A stretch of 11,766 bases of DNA from GCA-2715965 sp047608975 (GTDB lineage Bacteria; Verrucomicrobiota; Verrucomicrobiia; Limisphaerales; JAYPXF01): NCBI GenBank assembly GCA_047608975.1, contig JBLFYM010000177.1:1-11766 (forward strand), in the 5' to 3' direction. The notes below the pieces were generated by a model. That model ran no database searches. It saw only the letters and a list, made by a program, of their open reading frames with translations, and was not told the DNA's origin. Of this stretch, positions 1 through 7,446 are shown in pieces; the first letter of the stretch is position 1, and the number at the start of each line of letters is the position of its first letter. The position numbers and the translations under genes are program-made.

Positions 1-1
1 C

Positions 2-556
2 CCGGCGATTGGTGGTCCGCCAATCCGGCCGTATCAACCGCCGGGAATCTGGAAAGAAATATTTATGGGGCGATTCACCTACAAGCCCAGCGTAGGACCA
101 GCCCAATATCGGCGGACCATTTACGCATTCTGGAGACGATCCAGCGCGCCGACCTTCCTTTTTGACAGCGCGCAACGACGCGTTTGTGAAGTGAACACCC
201 GCCGGACGAACACCCCGTTGCAGGCGCTCACGCTCATGAATGACCTGAGCATGTTGGAAGCTTCACGTCAGATCGCGGCCAACGTGTGGGCTGAGCACGC
301 GCCGGACAACGCCCGGATCAACGCATTGTTCAGGACGATCTTGAGTCGCGCTCCCTCGAAGCCGGAACGCACCGTGGCGATCCGCGAATTGAAGCGGGCC
401 CGCGCGCATTACCTCAGTCAACCGGAGGAAGCCCTGACTTTCATCGATCGGGGGCAGACGCTTTTGGCTGAATTCGACAATGTTTCCGAACTCGCAGCCG
501 GCATGCTGGTTGCGAGCATGATTCTTAATCTCGACGAGGCAATGACCCATGAATAA
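2..556 (+). CDS. DUF1553 (PSD1) domain protein, 3' part only
   Basis: This is the C-terminal 184 residues of a DUF1549/DUF1553 (PSCyt2-PSD1) protein. The frame is open from base 2 and the start lies outside the window. The ATG at 65 is an internal methionine, because the residues before it (GGPPIRPYQPPGIWKEIF) already match the family. Conserved DUF1553 blocks follow: FTYKPSVGPAQYRRTIYAFW, then RRSSAPTFLFDSAQRRVCEV, then TRRTNTPLQALTLMND, and the usual end with ELAAGMLVASMILNLDEA. Full-length relatives run to about 700-1100 residues, with a signal peptide and an N-terminal DUF1549 domain, so both should lie upstream. The stop codon overlaps the start of the next gene by 8 bp, implying translational coupling with the DUF1501 partner. 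The family is secreted and abundant in planctomycetes and verrucomicrobia; its biochemical role is not established. Family assignment is secure, function is not. Confidence 0.93.
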   Translation, partial: PAIGGPPIRPYQPPGIWKEIFMGRFTYKPSVGPAQYRRTIYAFWRRSSAPTFLFDSAQRRVCEVNTRRTNTPLQALTLMNDLSMLEASRQIAANVWAEHAPDNARINALFRTILSRAPSKPERTVAIRELKRARAHYLSQPEEALTFIDRGQTLLAEFDNVSELAAGMLVASMILNLDEAMTHE

Positions 557-1979
557 TCCCGATTTGGAGTCTCAACTATCCCGCCGGCTCTTTCTTCAAC
601 AGACGGGTGTCAACCTCGGCGCGATGGCCCTGGCTCACCTGGCGAGCGGTTCGGCAGGTGCTGTCGAAAAGATGGATGTTTCCCATTTTGCCCCGAAAGC
701 CAAGCGGGTCATTTTTCTGACCCAATCGGGCGGTCCTTCACAGATCGAACTTTACGATCATAAACCGGAACTTCACAAACGCGCGGGCGACAAACTGCCG
801 GACAGCATCCGTCGCGGTCAGCGGCTCACGACCATGACGCGCGGTAAGCCGCAGTTGGTGATGCCGGCGCGAACCAAGTTCCTACAGCATGGTCAGTGCG
901 GCGCGAGGGTGGGGGAATGGTTGCCCCAGATCGGATCTATCGCCGATGACATCTGCATCGTGAACTCGATGACGACTGATCAGATCAATCACGCCCCCGC
1001 GATGACGAAGTTCCTGACCGGCCATCAAATTCCGGGGCGGCCGAGCATGGGATGCTGGCTCAGCTATGGACTGGGGAGCGAGAATCGCAATCTGCCGGAT
1101 TACGTGGTTTTGATTTCGAAGATGAAGCGCCCCAGTGATCAGCCGCTCTACGATCACTATTGGGGCAGTGGTTTTCTTCCCTCGGTTTATCAGGGCGTGA
1201 AGTTGCGTAACTCCAAGGACCCGGTGCTCTATCTGCGCGACCCGGATGGACTGCCGCGTCATCTGCGCCGGGGCATGCTTGATGGTTTGGGTGAACTCAA
1301 CCGCATTCGTCACGAACAGACGGGAGATCCCGAGATTGATACCCGGATCAAGCAGTATGAAATGGCGTTCCGGATGCAACGCAGTATCCCGGATCTGACT
1401 GATCTTTCGGACGAACCGGAATCCACGTTTGAGCTCTACGGCCCGGACTCGCGTCGTCCGGGGAGCTACGCCGCAAACTGTGTGTTGGCTCGTCGCTTGG
1501 CCGAGCGCGATGTCCGTTTCATCCAGCTCTTTCATCCGGACTGGGATCACCACAGTCGCCTGACCAGTTGGTGCACGGCTCGTTGTCGCGATACGGATCA
1601 ACCCAGCGCGGCACTGATCCGTGATCTGAAACAGCGGGGCATGCTCGACGATACCCTGGTGATATGGGGCGGTGAATTTGGTCGCGGCGTGGCGGGCCAG
1701 GGACAGTGGGACAGTCCTGAGGGCGGACGCGATCATCATCCTCGCTGCTTCAGTATCTGGATGGCGGGTGGTGGAATCAAACCCGGCGTGACGTATGGCT
1801 CAACTGATGACTACAGCTATAACGTGGCTGAAAATCCCGTTCATGTTCGTGATCTTCACGCGACGGTTTTGAATCAGCTGGGGATCGATCACGAACGATT
1901 TACGCATCGTTCCCAAGGATTGGATTTTCGGTTGAGCGGGGTGGAGAAGGCGAACGTGGTCCGCGGGATTCTCGCCTGA
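549..1979 (+). CDS. DUF1501 family protein with Tat signal
   Basis: A 476-residue DUF1501 protein, a family I recall as belonging to the alkaline phosphatase/sulfatase superfamily fold. The N terminus has a twin-arginine signal (SRRLFLQ, Arg12-Arg13) before a short Ala/Gly/Leu-rich segment, indicating Tat export. Family blocks in order: QSGGPSQIELYDHKP (about 59-73), NSMTTDQINHAPA (139-151), FHPDWDHH (328-335), WGGEFGR (373-379), GRDHHP (393-398), and the C-terminal ENPVHVRDLHATVL and DHERFTHR. The His/Asp-rich blocks suggest metal binding, which is inference. The start overlaps the upstream DUF1553 stop by 8 bp, with GAGG at 536-539 as a possible ribosome binding site 9 nt upstream. After GEFGR the usual Thr is replaced by Gly, unlike the paralogue on the other strand. 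No catalytic activity is established for the family. Confidence 0.95.
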   Translation: MNNPDLESQLSRRLFLQQTGVNLGAMALAHLASGSAGAVEKMDVSHFAPKAKRVIFLTQSGGPSQIELYDHKPELHKRAGDKLPDSIRRGQRLTTMTRGKPQLVMPARTKFLQHGQCGARVGEWLPQIGSIADDICIVNSMTTDQINHAPAMTKFLTGHQIPGRPSMGCWLSYGLGSENRNLPDYVVLISKMKRPSDQPLYDHYWGSGFLPSVYQGVKLRNSKDPVLYLRDPDGLPRHLRRGMLDGLGELNRIRHEQTGDPEIDTRIKQYEMAFRMQRSIPDLTDLSDEPESTFELYGPDSRRPGSYAANCVLARRLAERDVRFIQLFHPDWDHHSRLTSWCTARCRDTDQPSAALIRDLKQRGMLDDTLVIWGGEFGRGVAGQGQWDSPEGGRDHHPRCFSIWMAGGGIKPGVTYGSTDDYSYNVAENPVHVRDLHATVLNQLGIDHERFTHRSQGLDFRLSGVEKANVVRGILA

Positions 1980-2012
1980 GCTGGAATTGATCAGACGGAT
2001 CGGTCAGATCTG

Positions 2013-3422
2013 CTAAGACTTGATCAGGGCGTGCACGACGTTGCCATGCACGTCGGTGAGGCGAAAGTCGCGGCCGGCGTAGCGGTAGGTGAGGCGTTCG
2101 TGATCGAAGCCGAGCAGGTGCATGATGGTTGCGTGGAGATCGTGCACATGCACCGGGTTCTCGACGGCCTTGAATCCGAACTCGTCGGTCGCTCCGTAAG
2201 TGAAACCGCCTTTCACGCCGCCCCCGGCAAGCCACATCGTAAAGCCGTGATGATTGTGATCGCGACCGTTGGGGATCGTGATGCCGGTGCCGGACATCGG
2301 AAGTTCCACGGTCGGGGTTCGTCCGAATTCGCCGCCCCAGATGACGAGCGTGTCATCGAGCATGCCCCGTTGCTTCAAGTCATAGAGCAGGGCACCGATG
2401 GCCTGATCACAATCGTCGGCGAGTTTGCGATGGCCTTTGGCGATGTTGGAGTGGGAATCCCAGGGCTGACCGTTGCCGTGCCAGACCTGGACAAATCGGA
2501 CGCCGCGTTCGACGAGTCTCCGGGCCATCAGGATCTCACGGGCTTGGGGCGTGTTTCCGTAAAGGTCGCGGATGTATTGGGGTTCCTTGCTGATGTCCAA
2601 TGCATCCGAGGCTTCGAGCTGCATGCGGTAGGCGAGTTCGAACGATTGGAGCCGGGCTTCCAAAGCACCTTGATGAGGACGTTGATTCTGGTGCTGTCGG
2701 TTTATCGATTGCAGAAAATCGAGCTGACGCCGCTGCGCCTCAGGTTTGAGGTTTGCATTCCGAATATTCTCGATGAGTTCGTCGCCGGGTTTTTTGCCGC
2801 GGGTGTCGATGTGGGTCGCCTGATAACTGCCGGGGAGAAACGAAGCGCGCCAATTGGTGGATCCTTTGACCGGCAGGCCGGCACAGAGGACCACAAAGGC
2901 GGGCATGTTCTGGTTCTCCGTACCCAGTCCATAGGCCAACCAGGAGCCCATGCTTGGTCGGTCAAATTGCGAATCCCCGCAATTCATCAACATCAGCGAG
3001 GGTTCGTGATTCGGGACATCTGCCCGCATCGATCGGATCACGCAAAGGTCATCCGCCGCGGCTTGGGCGGTGTGGGCGAAGAGATCACTGACCGGCAGTC
3101 CGCTCTGGCCATACTGATGGAATGGAAAAGCCGTTTTCATCGCCGCACCGGTCGGTCGCTCGGTGGGCAGATGATTCGGGATCTTTTTGCCGTCCCACTT
3201 GTCGAGCATCGGCTTGGGATCAAAGGTATCCACCTGCGATGGGCCGCCATTCATGAAGAGGTGAATCACGCGTTTGGCTCGACCGGCGAAGTGAGGCGCT
3301 TGGGGAGTCAGCGGATTGTTTCCGGTCACGCCGGCGATCATGTCAGACGCCATCATGGCGCCCATGCCCATGCCGCAGCGTTCGAGCAGTTCCCGGCGGG
3401 AGAATGATTCGGGGAGTTCCAT
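2013..3422 (-). CDS. DUF1501 family protein with Tat signal (paralogue)
   Basis: A 469-residue DUF1501 protein, transcribed towards the preceding DUF1501 gene. I chose the ATG at 3422 because it puts eight residues ahead of the twin arginine (Arg9-Arg10 in FSRRELLERCG), as is common in the family, and it lies 4 nt after the upstream stop. An in-frame ATG at 3449 (starting MNFHSS) is an alternative. The frame stays open to 3533, but that extension overlaps the upstream gene and looks non-coding. Conserved blocks: FMNGGPSQVDTFDPKP (about 56-71), SMRADVPNHEPS (131-142), WHGNGQPWDSH (314-324), WGGEFGRTP (362-370), NGRDHNHHG (385-393), ENPVHVHDLHATI (421-433). Export by Tat is likely. It probably forms a two-gene operon with the DUF1549-DUF1553 gene before it. 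Biochemical role unknown. Confidence 0.93.
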   Translation of the reverse strand: MELPESFSRRELLERCGMGMGAMMASDMIAGVTGNNPLTPQAPHFAGRAKRVIHLFMNGGPSQVDTFDPKPMLDKWDGKKIPNHLPTERPTGAAMKTAFPFHQYGQSGLPVSDLFAHTAQAAADDLCVIRSMRADVPNHEPSLMLMNCGDSQFDRPSMGSWLAYGLGTENQNMPAFVVLCAGLPVKGSTNWRASFLPGSYQATHIDTRGKKPGDELIENIRNANLKPEAQRRQLDFLQSINRQHQNQRPHQGALEARLQSFELAYRMQLEASDALDISKEPQYIRDLYGNTPQAREILMARRLVERGVRFVQVWHGNGQPWDSHSNIAKGHRKLADDCDQAIGALLYDLKQRGMLDDTLVIWGGEFGRTPTVELPMSGTGITIPNGRDHNHHGFTMWLAGGGVKGGFTYGATDEFGFKAVENPVHVHDLHATIMHLLGFDHERLTYRYAGRDFRLTDVHGNVVHALIKS

Positions 3423-3426
3423 TTTT

Positions 3427-5835
3427 TCAGTCGATGAATGAAAATTCATTCGAGGCCAATAAAGCCTGGGCGAGGTGGACCAGATTCTCGTGGTCAACAC
3501 TGCCCACAAAGGACTGAGCGGCCGCAAGCTCATCCGACGTACAATCGCGGCCGAAAGATTTGCGATAGATTTCCTGGATCATCTGAGTGTGGCTCTTCGG
3601 ACTGATACGGGTGACAAGTCGCTGCGCTCGGGCTTGCACAAATGGACTGTTGAGAAAGAACAATGCCTGTTGTGGAACTGTCGTTTCGGGACGACGCGGT
3701 GCGTGCAGATTGGGATCGGCAAAGTCGAAGGTGCGGAGACTGGCGGCAACGCTATAACGGTCAATGAATCCGTAAACCGCTCGGCGAAGTGTCGCTTTGT
3801 TGCCGTCGAGCTTGGCGGGGCGTCCGCCCAGGCTGCGATTCAGCTCGCCGGAAACCGTGAGCAGTGCGTCGCGGGTGGATTCAAAATCCCGTCGTCGTTG
3901 TTCGGCCCGGCTCCAAAGTTCATTGGCGGGATCCAGCTTCCAGGCCTGTTCGGAGATCTCAGATGACTGTCGGTAGGTGGCAGAATTTACGATCAGATGA
4001 TGAAGCTTCTTGAGTGACCATTTGTTCTCGATGAGATACGCGGCCAGCCAATCGAGCAATTGGTGATGGACGGGGCGGGGAGCCTGCAACCCAAAGTCAC
4101 TCGGAGTGGCGACGAGGGCATTGCCAAAATGATGCATCCACACCCGATTGACGATGACGCGGGCGGTGAGCGGATTGTCAGGGGCGGCGATCTTGGAAGC
4201 GAGTTCCAGACGGCCACTGCCTTCAGTGAAGGGCTTGCGATTCGGGCCTTCGAGAATGGAGAGAAACTGGCGCGGTGCCTTCGGACCCCGACTTGACGCC
4301 TTGCCGCGAAGGAAAATGTAGGAGTCCCGCATTTTGCCGGCGTCCGCCACAACCATTGCCCGCGGCGGCGTGCCCGGAGAATCGACGACGAACTTGTCCA
4401 CCTTTGACTTGAGTTTGCGGTGCTTCTCACCGGCCGCGCGGTTCAGATAGCGGCGCATGTCTGCGACCGGGAATCCGGTGGGTCCCGCCGGATGATGCAG
4501 CATCTGTCGCAGGGCTTCCCGGTCCTTGTCTTCATGCGGGGTATCCGCGTCGGCCTCCTCAAGCAGCGATCCGTACATTTGCGTCAGATCGTCCAGGGAA
4601 GCAGGGAGTGACTTGGTCATCGCCGCGGCCACGTGCGCATTGAGTTGATCTTTGGGGCCGGCAAGCCATTTGCGCAGCGCTGCCTGAGCTTCGGCGGTTT
4701 TACCGGTGTGAAACAACCTGGCGCTCAAGTGCCACGGTTTGAAGGCGGGAAGCTTCAGTCGTTCGGCCGCCTTGAGTCCGGCGTTCCAACGAAGTCCAAC
4801 CCGCGTGAACAGGTCGAGTTTGCCGGCTTCGGACAGCGCCTTCGAGCGTGTCAGTCCCGCCGACTCGATCGAGAACTTCATGTATTTCGCAATCCATTCC
4901 GCTTTGCGAAGACGGTCGTGATGTGATTTCAGAAACTGATCAACTTCACCCTGCAGTTTCGCGTGCTGTTTACGGAACGCCTTTTCGGCTGCGGGGTCCG
5001 ATTGAGTGCGGGCGATCTCCGGGAGTTCCGTTGGTTCACTGGAGTTTAAAAAGACGCCGTAGAGGGAGTAGTAGTCGGCGGTGGGAATCGGATCAAACAT
5101 GTGGTCGTGGCAGCGCGCGCAACTGACGGTGAGACCCATGGTGCCGCGGGTGACAACATCGATCCGGTCATCAAGAACGAGATCGCTCTTGCCGGAAAAA
5201 CGGGACCCCACCGTAAGGAAGCCCAGTGCGGCGAGATCGTTCGTGGTTGCTCGTCCGTTTGCGACCATGTGATCCGCCGCGATCTGGAACTTCAGAAATT
5301 GGTCATACGGCACATCGTCGTTCAGCGCCTTGATCACCCAATCGCGATACGTGTAAGCAAAGGGGAATCGCTTCTCTTGGGTGCTGGGCATGTGCCCTTT
5401 GGTATCGGCGTAGCGGGCGACATCCAACCAGTGACGCCCCCATCGTTCGCCGTAGTGGTGAGATTTCAGAAGCGTTTCGGTGAGCTTTGATGGATTCGGT
5501 TCCGTGCTCCACTGCCTGATCTCTCCGTAGCTCGGCGGCAAGCCCGTCAGGTCGAAGTAGATCCGGCGTGTGAGCGTGGCTGAATCTGCGGGCGGCGCAG
5601 GGGAGAGTTGCTTTGATTCAAGTTTATTCAGGACAAAGGCATCAATCCCATTCCGAATCCACGCAGCGTCTTTGACCGCCGGTTGTTTCGGTTTTCTGAG
5701 CGGCTGAAAAGCCCAGTGCTCGGCCGCCTTTTTGAGGATGTAATCCTGATCGCCAAGTCGACCGGCAGCTTGCCCGGTCGGGAGATTGGCCACCGCAATG
5801 GCAAAACAGAAAATGATGTAAAACGTTCGATGCAT
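3427..5835 (-). CDS. DUF1549-DUF1553 (PSCyt2-PSD1) secreted protein
   Basis: An 802-residue protein with an N-terminal Sec-type signal (basic MHR, hydrophobic FYIIFCFAIAVA, then a possible cleavage site near GQA-AG). DUF1549 spans roughly residues 57-270: it includes RRIYFDLTGLPPS, YGERWGRHWLDVARYAD and the haem-type CARCH motif (Cys239, Cys242, His243), followed by DPIPTADYYSLYGVF. A variable linker of about 270 residues leads to DUF1553 (about 540-800), with GRLELASKIA, NPLTARVIVNRVWMHHFG, SDFGLQAPRPVH and PETTVPQQALFFLNSPFV. The ATG at 5835 is preferred; the frame extends to an in-frame TTG at 5859 that would add eight residues before the signal peptide. I see no separate cytochrome c domain at the N terminus, which many relatives carry. 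Its stop is 4 nt before the chosen DUF1501 start. Periplasmic or cell-surface location is inferred; substrate unknown. Confidence 0.94.
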   Translation of the reverse strand: MHRTFYIIFCFAIAVANLPTGQAAGRLGDQDYILKKAAEHWAFQPLRKPKQPAVKDAAWIRNGIDAFVLNKLESKQLSPAPPADSATLTRRIYFDLTGLPPSYGEIRQWSTEPNPSKLTETLLKSHHYGERWGRHWLDVARYADTKGHMPSTQEKRFPFAYTYRDWVIKALNDDVPYDQFLKFQIAADHMVANGRATTNDLAALGFLTVGSRFSGKSDLVLDDRIDVVTRGTMGLTVSCARCHDHMFDPIPTADYYSLYGVFLNSSEPTELPEIARTQSDPAAEKAFRKQHAKLQGEVDQFLKSHHDRLRKAEWIAKYMKFSIESAGLTRSKALSEAGKLDLFTRVGLRWNAGLKAAERLKLPAFKPWHLSARLFHTGKTAEAQAALRKWLAGPKDQLNAHVAAAMTKSLPASLDDLTQMYGSLLEEADADTPHEDKDREALRQMLHHPAGPTGFPVADMRRYLNRAAGEKHRKLKSKVDKFVVDSPGTPPRAMVVADAGKMRDSYIFLRGKASSRGPKAPRQFLSILEGPNRKPFTEGSGRLELASKIAAPDNPLTARVIVNRVWMHHFGNALVATPSDFGLQAPRPVHHQLLDWLAAYLIENKWSLKKLHHLIVNSATYRQSSEISEQAWKLDPANELWSRAEQRRRDFESTRDALLTVSGELNRSLGGRPAKLDGNKATLRRAVYGFIDRYSVAASLRTFDFADPNLHAPRRPETTVPQQALFFLNSPFVQARAQRLVTRISPKSHTQMIQEIYRKSFGRDCTSDELAAAQSFVGSVDHENLVHLAQALLASNEFSFID

Positions 5836-5965
5836 TCGTTGCGCGTCAGTATGATGCAAACCGTTTCACAATACTCAATCTACTGCGAGTCGGTAGTGGA
5901 GTTGGTGAAAATAACATCCGGGTTGAAGTTGGGATAGCCACGGTTACACTCGCGCCACTCGATTT
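5836..5965. promoter_or_regulatory. divergent intergenic region, likely two promoters
   Basis: This gap separates the - strand DUF1549/DUF1501 operon from the + strand sulfatase, so both should be transcribed from it. For the sulfatase, a weak sigma70-like pair is visible: TTGAAG at 5923-5928 and TACACT at 5945-5950, with 16 bp spacing. Each hexamer matches the consensus at 4 of 6 bases. This would leave a leader of only about 10 nt, and there is no Shine-Dalgarno sequence before the ATG at 5966. On the other strand only a poor candidate is visible (TTGAGT followed 19 nt later by CATACT). No clear operator palindrome was found. That promoters lie here follows from the gene layout; the exact boxes are tentative. 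Confidence 0.4.
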
Positions 5966-7402
5966 ATGAAGCAGAACACTAAGCTCCTTTTTGTCGCGCT
6001 GTTGGTTGGCGCTCTGGTGCAATCCGCATTCGCTGCCGGCCGGAAACCGAACATCATCTACATCATGCTCGATGACGCGGGTTACGGGGATTTGAGCTGT
6101 TATGGGCAGAAGAAGTTCAAGACACCGAACGTGGACCGCTTGGCGAAAGAGGGGATGAAGTTCACGGATCATTACTCGGGCAGCACTGTTTGTGCGCCGA
6201 CCCGCTGCGCGTTGATGACGGGACTCCATACCGGGCATTGTTTTGTGCGCGGCAACAAAGAGGTTCAGCCGGAGGGGCAGTGGCCCATGCCGGCGGATAC
6301 CGTGACGGTGCCGCGGCTGTTGAAAAAGGCCGGTTACACGACCGGGATGTTTGGCAAATGGGGTCTGGGATCACCCGCTTCGAGCAGCGATCCGACAGCA
6401 CATTTTGATACGTTCTTTGGCTACAACTGCCAGCGGCAGGCCCATACCTATTATCCCGGGCATCTCTGGAGCAATAACGAGAAGGTGCCATTGGACGGTG
6501 AAACGTATTCCGAACACATGATTCACGATGCGACGCTGAAGTTTATCCGCGACAACGCGAAGAAAACGTTCTTTGCCTATGTGCCGATTACCATCCCCCA
6601 CGCGGCGATGCATGCGCCTGAAGAAGACACCAAACCCTGGCGTGCGAAGTTCCCAGAGTTTGAAGCGACCACGGGCAAATACGGCAAGCACAAGGTGGTC
6701 ACGAATCCCGTCGCCAAGTTCGCTGCAATGATGACTCTGATGGATCGTGGGGTGGGGGAGATAATCACACTGCTGAAAGATCTGAAGATTGAGAAGAACA
6801 CCGTGGTGATGTTCACCTCGGACAATGGTCCGCATCGGGAAGGCGGGCACAAGCCTGACTTCTTCAACAGCAATGGTCCGTTGAAAGGATACAAGCGTGA
6901 TCTCTATGAAGGGGGCATCCGGGCGCCGCTGATCTGCTGGTGGCCGGGCAAAATCAAGGCCGGCAAGACCAGCGATCATATCTGTGCCCATTGGGACCTG
7001 CTGCCGACGGCCTGCGAAATTGCGGGAATCAAGGCACCTGCGAAGACCGACGGAATCTCGTACCTCCCAACTCTGCTGGGGCAGACCAGCAAGCAGAAGA
7101 AGCACGAGTATCTGTATTGGGAATTTCACGAGCGCGGGAAGAAACAGGCGGTTCGGATCGGAAAATGGAAAGGCATCCGCCAAAACCTTGCAAAGAACCG
7201 CAACGCTCCGATCGAGCTCTACAATCTGTCGTCGGATGTCGGTGAGGAAAACAATGTCGCCGGGCAGCATGCCGATATCGTAGGCCGCATGAAGACCTTG
7301 TTCCGGACCGCACGGGTGGAATCGGATGTCTTCACACTCTTCCCCGCCAAGAATTCAAAGAAACCGGGCAACGCGAAGAAGCCAAACCCCAGAAAGAAAT
7401 AG
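5966..7402 (+). CDS. secreted sulfatase (formylglycine type)
   Basis: A 478-residue sulfatase expected to hydrolyse sulfate esters in the periplasm or outside the cell. A Sec signal peptide (MKQNTK, hydrophobic core, cleavage after AFA at about residue 23) precedes the fold. The start of the fold shows the metal-binding Asp pair in IMLDDAGYGDLS (Asp36-Asp37). The CxPxR motif is CAPTR (Cys76-Arg80), with Cys76 the residue expected to become formylglycine. Other expected active-site elements are FGKWGLG (Lys131), PHAAMH (His212), TSDNGPH (Asp286-Asn287) and LKGYKRDLYEGGIRAP with Lys307. All key residues are present and the length is normal. The C terminus ends in a Lys/Pro/Asn-rich tail of about 18 residues. 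No maturase (FGE or radical-SAM anSME type) is in the window, so activation would need one encoded elsewhere. The natural substrate cannot be read from the sequence; aryl sulfate or sulfated glycan are both possible. Confidence 0.96.
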   Translation: MKQNTKLLFVALLVGALVQSAFAAGRKPNIIYIMLDDAGYGDLSCYGQKKFKTPNVDRLAKEGMKFTDHYSGSTVCAPTRCALMTGLHTGHCFVRGNKEVQPEGQWPMPADTVTVPRLLKKAGYTTGMFGKWGLGSPASSSDPTAHFDTFFGYNCQRQAHTYYPGHLWSNNEKVPLDGETYSEHMIHDATLKFIRDNAKKTFFAYVPITIPHAAMHAPEEDTKPWRAKFPEFEATTGKYGKHKVVTNPVAKFAAMMTLMDRGVGEIITLLKDLKIEKNTVVMFTSDNGPHREGGHKPDFFNSNGPLKGYKRDLYEGGIRAPLICWWPGKIKAGKTSDHICAHWDLLPTACEIAGIKAPAKTDGISYLPTLLGQTSKQKKHEYLYWEFHERGKKQAVRIGKWKGIRQNLAKNRNAPIELYNLSSDVGEENNVAGQHADIVGRMKTLFRTARVESDVFTLFPAKNSKKPGNAKKPNPRKK

Positions 7403-7446
7403 TAGCGCTGCCGAGGCTCCATGCTTCTTCCTGGCGCCTGCCTCAA

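Noticed and set aside
882..1739. 285-codon open frame on the - strand opposite the first DUF1501 gene
   Set aside because: It is a shadow frame within a conserved gene, with no recognisable content.
1998..2010. 13-mer GATCGGTCAGATC, whose reverse complement recurs at 11688-11700 just after another stop codon
   Set aside because: By rough counting, one or two 13-base matches are expected by chance between two strands of a window this size, and the match does not extend.
2031..3407. 458-codon open frame on the + strand, antisense to the second DUF1501 gene
   Set aside because: It lies wholly opposite a gene with unmistakable family motifs. Its translation has no recognisable domain or signal and uses the codon-position bias of its complement; long antisense frames are common in GC-rich DNA.
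3423..3533. Longer N terminus for the - strand DUF1501 protein
   Set aside because: Most of it is an out-of-frame reading of the end of the DUF1553 gene. A Tat signal normally starts close to the twin arginine. The intermediate ATG at 3449 remains possible.
6371..7270. 299-codon open frame on the - strand opposite the sulfatase
   Set aside because: The sulfatase frame carries every catalytic motif; the reverse frame shows none and has no upstream signals.
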